Assembly (NCBI RefSeq): GCF_030270585.1
Contig: NZ_BSYI01000005.1
Location: 62,001-126,000 of the forward strand
DNA: 64,000 nucleotides
Source of the DNA: Paralimibaculum aggregatum
Lineage (GTDB): Bacteria > Pseudomonadota > Alphaproteobacteria > Rhodobacterales > Rhodobacteraceae
Reading direction: 5' to 3'
Shown here: one piece after another, positions 24,309-31,482 of the stretch
Layout: every line of letters starts with the position of its first letter
How positions within the stretch are numbered: the stretch's first letter is position 1
The notes under the pieces: generated by a model
Seen by the model: the letters and a program-made list of their open reading frames with translations, nothing else
What the model was told of the DNA's origin: nothing
The model's database searches: none
Made by a program: the position numbers and the translations under genes

Positions 24309-25475
24309 TCAGGGCGCGCCCTCGTCCGGCCAGGGCAGCACGGTGAGCTCGGGCCAGAGCGCCGCCTGGCGCGCCGCCTTGGCGCGGTGGGTCGGCCCGT
24401 TCGGCGCCACCGGGTTGGGCGCGAGCCGCATGGCGAAGATATCGGCGAGGCCGAAGGGCGCGTGGATGTCGAGCTTTCCGTCCGGCTCGAGGCGCAGCCC
24501 GATGCAATGCGCCCGGCTGGCATAGCGCGCGATGCCCGCCTCCACCGAGCCGAGCGGCGGGCACGGATGGCCGAAGCGCCGGGCATACCAGAGATGCACG
24601 CGGGCCTGGTTGCGCACCTCCACCGGCGGCGTCTCCGGGAACAGCGCGCGGGCGCGGGCGATGGCGGCGTCCTCGGCCTCCCAGCGCGTGTCCGGGTCGA
24701 AATAGGCAAGGTCGATGTCGCGCACGCCGTGCAGGTCGGGCCGCCCGGTGAGATGGTTCCAGACCTGGTTGTAGACCGCGCCGCTGACGATCCGCCACTG
24801 CGGCAGCGCGAGCCGGCGGCCGGCCTCCAGCGCCGCGGCGAGGCCGGGGCTGGCGGCGACGACATCCGAGAGCGCCGCGGCGAGCCCGGCCTCGGTGGCG
24901 CCGGCATGGGCGGCGGCGCCGGGCGCGGCGCCGGGCGCGCGGGCGAAGCTGATGCTGGTGGGGCGGTCGAAGCCGGGATGCGCGGTGCGCCCGGTCTCGG
25001 CGAAGCCGAGCGCGCGGAACGCGGCATGGGCCTCGGTGAGCTCGACCCGCGATTGCAGGGTGAGCCGCGCGAGCCCGCGGCCGCGGGCCTCGGCCGCCGC
25101 CGCCTCGATCAGCCTGCGCGCGAGCCCCTGCCCGCGGGCCTGCCGCGCCACCGCGATCTTCGAGAGGCAGAACGCCGTGCCGCGCGGCTCGGCGGCGAGG
25201 CAGGCCAGCGGCGTGCCGGCGGTCTCGGCCACCAGCACCGTCCCCCGCGCCGCCATCTCCCCGAGCCCGGCGGCGGTGAGCCGCGCCAGCGACGAGGGCG
25301 GGTCGATCCGCCCCTCCATATAGGCGAAGGCGCCGCGCAGCAGCGCCAGCACCGCAGGCGCGGCCCGGTCGTCCGGCGCCAGCCTGCGCAGCCGGGCGAT
25401 GCCGCCTGCCGCATCGCCCGGCGTATCGCCTGCCGCCTCGCTCGGTGTTCCGCCCGTTTGCCGCCCTGCCGCCAT
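24309..25475 (-). CDS. GNAT acetyltransferase fused to a nucleotidyltransferase-like domain
   Basis: About 388 residues with two domains. Residues ~28-180 form a GNAT fold (FCLSKIAVARQARGQGLARRLIEAA is motif A with the acetyl-CoA loop RGQGLA). Residues ~200-388 match the COG3575-type nucleotidyltransferase family (VSGAVYNQVWNHLTGRPDLHGVRDIDLAYFDPD, with an acidic DIDLAYFD pair, and later HAPFGLADIFAMRLAPNP). The start is uncertain: I take ATG 25475, but the upstream frame continues through a low-complexity ETGG/EAGG tract encoded by 12-base repeats (about 25478-25530). Substrates are unknown for both halves. Confidence 0.7.
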   Translation of the reverse strand: MAAGRQTGGTPSEAAGDTPGDAAGGIARLRRLAPDDRAAPAVLALLRGAFAYMEGRIDPPSSLARLTAAGLGEMAARGTVLVAETAGTPLACLAAEPRGTAFCLSKIAVARQARGQGLARRLIEAAAAEARGRGLARLTLQSRVELTEAHAAFRALGFAETGRTAHPGFDRPTSISFARAPGAAPGAAAHAGATEAGLAAALSDVVAASPGLAAALEAGRRLALPQWRIVSGAVYNQVWNHLTGRPDLHGVRDIDLAYFDPDTRWEAEDAAIARARALFPETPPVEVRNQARVHLWYARRFGHPCPPLGSVEAGIARYASRAHCIGLRLEPDGKLDIHAPFGLADIFAMRLAPNPVAPNGPTHRAKAARQAALWPELTVLPWPDEGAP

Positions 25476-25657
25476 GTCTGCCTCCCCGCCTGCCTCCCCG
25501 CCCGTCTCCCCGCCTGTCTCCGTGGCCGCCTCCGCGCCGGCAGCACGGCCCCGGCAGCGGCGGGCCATGCGTGCCGGGCCAAATTCACCGCCGCCCCGCC
25601 GACACCACCCCGCCAAGGATGGCTGACATATGCCGCACTGCGGTATAGATTGCCATC

Positions 25658-26524
25658 ATGACCGACATGCCCCCGCTCCCCCATCTCGATGCCGGCTGGC
25701 CGGAATTCCCGGCCGGCTCGGTCTGGCTCGTCGGCGCCGGGCCCGGCGATCCGGGGCTGATGACGCTGCACGGGCTCAACGCGCTGCGCCAGGCCGAGGT
25801 GATCGTCTATGACGCGCTGGTCGACCGGCGCATCCTCGACTGGCGCGGCGCCGGGGTGGCGCTGGAATATGCCGGCAAGCGCGGCGGGCGGCCCTCGCCG
25901 CAGCAGCGGGCGATCTCGCTGCGGCTGATCGAGCTGGCGCGCGAGGGCAGGCGGGTGCTCAGGCTCAAGGGGGGCGATCCCTTCGTCTTCGGCCGCGGCG
26001 GCGAGGAGAGCCTCGCGCTGGTGCGCGCCGGCGTGCCGATCCGCATCACGCCGGGGATCAGCGCCGGGATCGGCGGGCTCGCCTATGCCGGCATCCCGGT
26101 CACCCATCGCGGCGTCAACCAGGTGGTGAGCTTCGTCACCGGCCACGACGCCACCGGCGCGGTGCCGAGCGCGGTGGACTGGGCGGCGCTGGCGCAGGGC
26201 TCGCCGGTGATCGTGCTCTACATGGCGATGAAGCATCTCGCCGGCATCGCGGCGCAGCTGATCGCGGCGGGGCGCGACCCGGCGGAGCCGGTGGCGATCG
26301 TCACCGAGGCCACCCTGCCCGGCCAGCGCCGGCTCGAGACCACCCTCGCCCGCGCCGCCGAGGAGGCCGAGGCGGCCGGGCTGGTGCCGCCCTCGATCAT
26401 CTGCATCGGCCGGGTGGCGCTGCTCGCCCGCGCGCTCGACTGGATGGCCCAGGCCCGCGGCGAGCCCCCGCGCGAAACCGATCCGCTGGGCGAGCTGGCG
26501 GCGACGCTGCGCGGCGGCGGCTGA
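25658..26524 (+). CDS. cobA: Uroporphyrinogen-III C-methyltransferase (SUMT)
   Basis: A 288-residue SAM-dependent methyltransferase that makes precorrin-2, the branch point to cobalamin and siroheme. Motifs are VGAGPGDPGLMT near residue 26, YDALVD near 50, LKGGDPFVFGRGGEE near 104-118 and GISAGIGGLAYAGIPVTHR near 130. No CysG-type siroheme dehydrogenase domain is attached. The last 24 codons have been copied twice into the sequence immediately downstream. A cobH-like gene on the opposite strand lies 760 bases away, but no cobalamin riboswitch is visible upstream. Confidence 0.92.
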   Translation: MTDMPPLPHLDAGWPEFPAGSVWLVGAGPGDPGLMTLHGLNALRQAEVIVYDALVDRRILDWRGAGVALEYAGKRGGRPSPQQRAISLRLIELAREGRRVLRLKGGDPFVFGRGGEESLALVRAGVPIRITPGISAGIGGLAYAGIPVTHRGVNQVVSFVTGHDATGAVPSAVDWAALAQGSPVIVLYMAMKHLAGIAAQLIAAGRDPAEPVAIVTEATLPGQRRLETTLARAAEEAEAAGLVPPSIICIGRVALLARALDWMAQARGEPPRETDPLGELAATLRGGG

Positions 26525-27030
26525 GCCGGCGGCCCCGGCCCCGGCCCAAGGCCGGCGGCCGCGGCCGATCATCACCCCGAGCGCCTCGCCGGGATCGCCG
26601 GAGACGGTCGCCGCCAACGCCTGACCGGCGGCTCCCGGAGCGTGGCCCGCGGCGAGCCCCCGCGCGCGGCCGATCCGCTGGGCGAGCTGGCGGCGACGCT
26701 GCGCGGCGGCGGCTGAACCGGCGGCCCCGGCCCCGGCCCCGGCCCCGGCTCAGGGCCAGCGGCCGCGGCCGATCATCACCCCGAGCGCCTCGCCGGGATC
26801 GCCGGAGAAGGTCGCCGCCACCGCCTGCCCGGGCAGCGCCCGGAGCGCGGCGAGCCCTCGCGCGAGACCGATCCGCCGGGCGGGCCGGCGGCGATGCTGC
26901 GCGGCGGCGGCCGAGCCGGCGGCCCCGGCTCAGGGCCAGCGGCCGCGGCCGATCATCACCTCGAGCGCCTCGCCGGGATCGCCGGAGAAGGTCGCCACCA
27001 CCGCCTGCCCGGGCAGCTCCCAGAGCGTGG
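26452..27030. repeat. Triplicated tail-to-tail junction of cobA and its convergent neighbour
   Basis: Three direct copies, about 180-204 bases apart, of a unit that joins the last ~72 bases of cobA to the last ~95 bases of the minus-strand gene ending at 26930. cobA stop equivalents lie at 26522 (TGA, genuine), 26714 (TGA) and 26912 (CGA, lost); GATCATCACC anchors lie at 26567, 26771 and 26951 (genuine). Copy spacing varies with the length of the intervening CCGGCC tract. The 405 bases between the two stop codons contain nothing else. Confidence 0.85.
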
Positions 27031-27295
27031 CGCGCGACCAGTCCGCCGGCAGCGCGCCGGGCGGCAGGTCGGGCTCCCGGGTGCGCACCAGCTCGAAGGC
27101 GGCGGGGCCGAGCGCCACCGTCACCGCCTGCACCACCGAGCGATAGCGCGACATCGCCAGATGCCAGAGCGCGCCGTCGCCGCCGCCGGCGGCCTCGAAG
27201 ACGATCGCGCTCTCGGCGCCGCGGTCGGTGAGGAAGGCGGCGACGGCTGGCCGCACCGCCCGGTCGGAGACGATGGCGCCGGCGGTCAGCTGCAT
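26930..27295 (-). CDS. Hypothetical protein downstream of cobH-like gene
   Basis: A 121-residue protein (MQLTAGAIVSDRAVRPAVAAFL...) starting inside the cobH-like gene with a ten-base overlap, which implies translational coupling. No family is recognised. It is mixed alpha-beta with no signal peptide or membrane helix, and lacks Cys pairs. Codon use is like its neighbours. Its final ~32 codons (FSGDPGEALEVMIGRGRWP) are duplicated twice, without the rest of the gene, in the downstream repeat. A role in tetrapyrrole or metal metabolism is only suggested by position. Confidence 0.6.
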   Translation of the reverse strand: MQLTAGAIVSDRAVRPAVAAFLTDRGAESAIVFEAAGGGDGALWHLAMSRYRSVVQAVTVALGPAAFELVRTREPDLPPGALPADWSRATLWELPGQAVVATFSGDPGEALEVMIGRGRWP

Positions 27296-27918
27296 GTCGC
27301 CTCCCGGCTCGCGCCCGGGGCCGGCGCGGCCAGCGCGGTCAGCGCCGCGACACCGAGCTCCGCCCCGCCGCGCCGGCCCCTGAGGGTGAGGAAGTCGAGC
27401 CCGCCCTGCCCCGCGGCCAGCGCCGCCTTGGCCTCGGCCGCCCCCGCGAGCCCGGCCGGAAAGGCCAGCAGCGCCGCCGGGCGGGGGCCGCCGGCCGCCA
27501 CCGCGTCGAGCAGGCGGAACAGCGCATCCGGCGCCGCCGTGAGCAGCAGCACCGCGCCGGCAGTCTCCGCGGGCCAGACCGCGCCCCGCGCCGCCGGCAG
27601 CCGCCGCAGCCGTTCGCCGCCGGCCAGCCCGGCCGCGGCCAGCCCGGCCTCGGCCATCGGGCAATCGCACCAGACCGGCGCGCCGGCGGCCAGCGCCGCG
27701 CCGGCGGCATCTGCAAGCCCGGGGCTCCAGGCAAGGCGGTTCGGCAGATCGGTCATGCCGGAAACCTGAACCAGACGGATGGCAAGATCATGGAGATCCT
27801 GTGGCAGATGGTCGAGCCGCACCTCGGCCGCGAGGATCGCCTGGGCCCGGGCCGCGAGCCGCGCCGGGTCGCGCGCCGGGCCGCTGCCGCGATCCGCAGG
27901 AGGGTCTGGACGGCGCAT
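27286..27918 (-). CDS. Precorrin-8X methylmutase (CobH/CbiC)-like protein lacking the catalytic histidine
   Basis: A 210-residue protein aligning over its full length with CobH. LHDLAIRLVQVSGM matches the CobH ADLAVRMVHACG segment, AALAAGAPVWCDCPM matches the substrate loop, and LFRLLDAVAAGGPRPAALLAFPAGLAGAAEAKAAL plus GRRGG match the C-terminal half. The residue equivalent to the essential histidine (His43 in Pseudomonas denitrificans CobH) is Gln51. Several neighbouring positions, such as the GNAPTAL motif (here TAAPDAL), are also altered. It is therefore either inactive as a methylmutase or repurposed. It diverges from zur. Confidence 0.75.
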   Translation of the reverse strand: MRRPDPPADRGSGPARDPARLAARAQAILAAEVRLDHLPQDLHDLAIRLVQVSGMTDLPNRLAWSPGLADAAGAALAAGAPVWCDCPMAEAGLAAAGLAGGERLRRLPAARGAVWPAETAGAVLLLTAAPDALFRLLDAVAAGGPRPAALLAFPAGLAGAAEAKAALAAGQGGLDFLTLRGRRGGAELGVAALTALAAPAPGASREATCS

Positions 27919-28106
27919 CTCGGTTCCTCTTGCGGGTGCGGCTCGGGGCCCTGGCGGCAGCCCGCCGGGCAATCTGCAACCAGCGGTAGCAAGACCGCCG
28001 CGCCCAGACAAGCCGCGCCGGTGCCGCCGGGGGGGCCGCCTTGCCGCCTGCCCGGGGGCGGGATAGCTTGGCATCCTGGGCCGCAGCAAGGGAGGCCGCG
28101 CTGGCC

Positions 28107-28589
28107 GTGCAACCCGACATATTCGCCCGTCACGACCACGGCGACTGCGTCCGCCGGACGCTGGAGACCGTCGAGGCGGACTGCACCGCGCGCGGGCTGC
28201 GGCTGACGGCGCTGCGCCGGCGGGTGCTGGAGATCCTGCTCGAGGCGCACCGGGCGCTCGGCGCCTATGACGTGCTGGCGCGGCTCGCCGAGGAGGGCTA
28301 CGGCTCGCAGCCGCCGGTGGCCTACCGGGCGCTCGACTTCCTCGTGGCGCATGGCTTCGCGCACAAGCTGCAGCGGCTCAACGCCTTCGTCGCCTGCGCC
28401 CATCCCGGCGAGCGCCACCGCCCCGCCTTCCTGATCTGCCGCACCTGCCTCGCGGTGCAGGAGGCGCATCTCGACATGCCGAGCGAGGGCATCGCCGGGG
28501 CCGCCGAGGCGGTCGGCTTCACGGTCGAGCGGGTGGTGGTGGAGGCGGAGGGGCTCTGCCCGGAATGCCAGGCGGCCGAGCGCGCCTGA
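28107..28589 (+). CDS. zur: Zinc-responsive Fur-family repressor
   Basis: A 160-residue Fur-family protein from a GTG at 28107 with GGGAGG upstream; an in-frame ATG at 28041 would add a basic, non-conserved leader. The winged helix covers residues ~20-85 (LTALRRRVLEILLEAHRALGAYDVLARL; PPVAYRALDFLVAHGFAHKL). The dimerisation domain has two CxxC pairs, ICRTC and LCPEC, for structural zinc, plus His residues of the regulatory site (RHDHGDC; HPGERH). These fit Zur better than Fur. No znu genes are in the window. A clear Zur box was not found in the short spacer shared with the cobH-like gene. Confidence 0.87.
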   Translation: MQPDIFARHDHGDCVRRTLETVEADCTARGLRLTALRRRVLEILLEAHRALGAYDVLARLAEEGYGSQPPVAYRALDFLVAHGFAHKLQRLNAFVACAHPGERHRPAFLICRTCLAVQEAHLDMPSEGIAGAAEAVGFTVERVVVEAEGLCPECQAAERA

Positions 28590-28638
28590 GGGCGGCTGCT
28601 CCGGGGGGCTGCTCCGGGGGCTGCCCCTCCGGGGCGGG

Positions 28639-28944
28639 CTATTCCTCCGGCTCGGTCGAGAAGCGCAGCGGATAGCCGTGGTGGCGGCCGGCATCGGTGG
28701 CCTCGGTCGCCTTGGTCTCGGCGACGTCGCGGGTATAGACGGCGACCACGCAGACCCCGCGCATATGGGCGGTGAGCATCACCCGCTCGGCCTCCGCCTC
28801 GCCCATGCGGAACACCCCGCGCAGCACCGAGACGACGAAGTCGCGCGGCGTGTAGTCGTCGTTGAGCAGGATGACCTTGTACAGCTTCGGGCGCTCGACG
28901 CGCGGCTTTGCCTTCGCCGTGGGGGTGACCACGATCTCGCTCAT
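28639..28944 (-). CDS. clpS: ATP-dependent Clp protease adaptor ClpS
   Basis: A 101-residue N-recognin that delivers N-end-rule substrates to ClpA. The conserved core YKVILLNDDYTPRDFVV (residues ~22-38) and VMLTAHMRGVCVVAVYTRDVAETK contain the hydrophobic-pocket residues (Asn-Asp-Asp, His, Met). Alphaproteobacteria often carry clpS next to clpA; here no clpA follows within the window, the next gene on the left being zur on the other strand. Confidence 0.95.
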   Translation of the reverse strand: MSEIVVTPTAKAKPRVERPKLYKVILLNDDYTPRDFVVSVLRGVFRMGEAEAERVMLTAHMRGVCVVAVYTRDVAETKATEATDAGRHHGYPLRFSTEPEE

Positions 28945-29066
28945 CGCTCCGACCTTTTCCGCTCGCTTGCCGTCCGGGCACGCCGGGCGCAACGCGCCCT
29001 GCACCGGCGCGCGGAGTATAGCGGATCGCGCGGCGGCGGGCGAGTCCCCCGGCGAGACGGTTGCGC

Positions 29067-31442
29067 CTAGCGGGCGAGCGCGAAATCCGCCCCCAGCACC
29101 ACGCCGACCGGGGTCACCGGCACGCGCTGCGAGAAGTCGCCGCGCGGCCCCTGCTGCTCGGAGATCCGCGCGTTGAGCTCGCCGGCCAGCTCCGGCGCCC
29201 GGGCCTCGACATAGGCCTTGAGCTCCGCCGCGGTCAGGCTGCCGTCGCGCGGCGCGAGATCGGCCCTGAGCCCGCCGCCGCCGGAGCGCATGCCCTCGAG
29301 GAACACATAGGTCAGCAGCCCGTGCCCGAGGCTCTGGTATTCCGGCGCGAGCTGGTCGGCCCGGGTGGCGGCGATCACGGTCACGCCGGTGCGGTTCTTC
29401 AGCTCCTGCAGCGCGCGGCGCTGGCCATAGCTCTCGAAGGAGCCGAGCACCGCGCCGGACTGGCAGGCATCCACCACCAGCAGCACCCGCTGCGCCGGGA
29501 TGCCGGTGAGCGCATCGGCGAGCGCCCGGCCGGAGATGCCGAGGCGGCGGACCTCGCCGTCGTTCTTCAGGTCGCTCAGCTCGCGCGGCAGGAAATACCA
29601 TTCCGCGCCCACGGTGCGGGCATGGCCGGCGAGGAAGATCACCGCGACATCGCTGGCCTGGGTGCTGGCGAGCCGGCCGAGGGCGTCGTCGATGCCCTTG
29701 CGGCTGGCCTTCTTGTCGAGCAGCAGCTCGGCATCCACGCCGGCGAAGATCGCGCCGCCGCGGCGGGCGAGCTGGTCCGCCACCGCCTTGGCATCGGCCA
29801 CCGCATAGTTGAGCCGGAGCGCGCGGCCGGCATAGCGGTCGATCCCCACCGAGGTGATGCGCAGGCTCTGCGCGGCGCCGGAGCGCGGGGTCTCGACGAC
29901 CTCCTCCACCGGCACGCTGTCGATGTCCTCCCAGCCGCGGGCCACCGCCACCAGCCGGTTCTCGCCGGGCAGTGCCGCCACGGTGGCGGTCACGCTGCGG
30001 GTGCGGCCGCTGCTGCCGCCGTCGCGGATCGCGGCATCGGGCACGCGCTTGCCGTTGTGATAGAGCCGGATCTCCGAGATCTCGCGGGCGCTGCCCGATT
30101 CCGCCTCGATCTCCAGCACGATGGGCTGGCCGGCGGCACCGGGCTCGGAAACCACATCCATCGCCACCACCGGCGGCGGGAACATGCGCTGCGAGACCGC
30201 CTCGCGCGCCGGAGTCAGGAACTCGGCCCGCGCGGTGAGGTGCTTGACCAGCAGCCCCGGCTCGAAATAGCGCGCCGAGAGGTTCTCCACCGGCAGCCGC
30301 AGCTTGCCGGCGCGCCAGGCGATGTCCTGCAGCGCGCCGGCATCGCCGTCGAAGCGGCCGCGCTCGTCCACCGCGCCCCAGCCGTTGCGCGTGACGAAGA
30401 GGCTGAGGAGCGGCCGCGCGGACTGCGGATCGACCAGGTGGATCGCGTCGTTGGGGCCGGCCACCACCACGCGCTGCAGGCCGGCCGAGGCGACCACGCC
30501 GAGGCCGGTCACGCCGCCCTCCCAGTCGCTGCGGACCTCGGCGGCGGCGCGGCCCTGCCCGTCCCAGAACCTGACCTCGCCGTCCTCGTCGGCGCTGGCG
30601 ATGCGGTTGCCGAGCCCGACGATGCCGGTGATCTCGTCGTCATGCCCGTCCCAGGTCAGCAGCACCTTGGCGCTGGAGGCGTCGATGAAGGCGAGCTCGC
30701 CATCCTCGGTGCCGGCGGCGAAGAGCGGGCCGACCACATGCACCAGCGCGGTGATCTCGTCGCCGGACGTGCCGGCGACCGCGCCGACCCAGCCGGTCTC
30801 GGAGATCACCCGGATCTCGCCGTCCTCGTCGCCGACCAGCGCGAAATCCCCGGCCGGGTCGGTGGCGATGGCGGTGACCGCCTCGCCGGTCGCCGGCACC
30901 CCGGCGCGGCGCTCGAGGCTGACCGCGTCGAAGATCTCCACCGCGCCGCTGGCCATGCCGACATAGGCCGAGCTGCGCGAGACCGCGACCGCGCTGGCCC
31001 GGCCCGAGAGCCGCAGCGCCTGGCCCGGCGCCGTGCCCCAGCGCTCCGCCGCGACCACGCCGCCATCGCTGCGCAGCACGATCACCGGGCGCCCGGCGCC
31101 GCCGATCGCCACCGCCTCGAAGCCGCTGCCGCGGCCGCCGAGCACCTGCGTGCCCTCGACGAGATCGAACACCCGCAGCCGCCCGTCCGGCGTCACCACC
31201 GCGAGATGCGAGCCGTCCGGCGCCACCGCCATCGCCTTCGGCGGGTCGTCATAGGCGTTGCGCACCTCGAGCGTCGGGCGCAGCGCCTGGCCGATCTGGC
31301 TGCGCAGCGCCCGCTCGATGCCGCGGCCGGCCGAGCGCATGACGTCGATGGTCTGCGCCGCCGCGGGCACCGGCGCGAGCTGCAGCGCCGCCGCGGCGGC
31401 GACGCCGAGTGCCAGGGCCCGGAGCTGTCTCGTCATGGCCAT
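29067..31442 (-). CDS. Exported WD40-repeat protein with C-terminal caspase-like (C14) peptidase domain
   Basis: A 791-residue protein with a signal peptide (residues 1-29, ending PAAAQ). A beta-propeller-like region follows (about 50-330: KAMAVAPDGSHLAVV, EITALVHVV, ITGIVGLGNRIASADEDGEVRFWDG), then a beta-rich linker, then a caspase-fold domain (about 525-790). The catalytic dyad is intact: His607 in FLAGHART and Cys660 in VVDACQSGA. The substrate-binding Asp is in the VDACQS context. Start ATG 31442 follows GGGAGAG. Bacterial WD40-caspases are linked to stress and signalling; export to the periplasm or outside is unusual and is inferred from the leader. It stands next to a large secreted repeat protein. 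Confidence 0.85.
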   Translation of the reverse strand: MAMTRQLRALALGVAAAAALQLAPVPAAAQTIDVMRSAGRGIERALRSQIGQALRPTLEVRNAYDDPPKAMAVAPDGSHLAVVTPDGRLRVFDLVEGTQVLGGRGSGFEAVAIGGAGRPVIVLRSDGGVVAAERWGTAPGQALRLSGRASAVAVSRSSAYVGMASGAVEIFDAVSLERRAGVPATGEAVTAIATDPAGDFALVGDEDGEIRVISETGWVGAVAGTSGDEITALVHVVGPLFAAGTEDGELAFIDASSAKVLLTWDGHDDEITGIVGLGNRIASADEDGEVRFWDGQGRAAAEVRSDWEGGVTGLGVVASAGLQRVVVAGPNDAIHLVDPQSARPLLSLFVTRNGWGAVDERGRFDGDAGALQDIAWRAGKLRLPVENLSARYFEPGLLVKHLTARAEFLTPAREAVSQRMFPPPVVAMDVVSEPGAAGQPIVLEIEAESGSAREISEIRLYHNGKRVPDAAIRDGGSSGRTRSVTATVAALPGENRLVAVARGWEDIDSVPVEEVVETPRSGAAQSLRITSVGIDRYAGRALRLNYAVADAKAVADQLARRGGAIFAGVDAELLLDKKASRKGIDDALGRLASTQASDVAVIFLAGHARTVGAEWYFLPRELSDLKNDGEVRRLGISGRALADALTGIPAQRVLLVVDACQSGAVLGSFESYGQRRALQELKNRTGVTVIAATRADQLAPEYQSLGHGLLTYVFLEGMRSGGGGLRADLAPRDGSLTAAELKAYVEARAPELAGELNARISEQQGPRGDFSQRVPVTPVGVVLGADFALAR

Positions 31443-31482
31443 CGGTCTCTCCCTGAGGTGTTTCGCGGTGCCGGGCGGCGGC

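Noticed and set aside
25476-25657. Cobalamin riboswitch upstream of cobA
   Set aside because: The spacer lacks a recognisable B12-box and is too short for the conserved core; the sequence is mainly 12-base coding-strand repeats.
27919-28106. Zur operator between cobH-like and zur genes
   Set aside because: No AT-rich palindrome resembling known alphaproteobacterial Zur boxes could be found in this GC-rich spacer.
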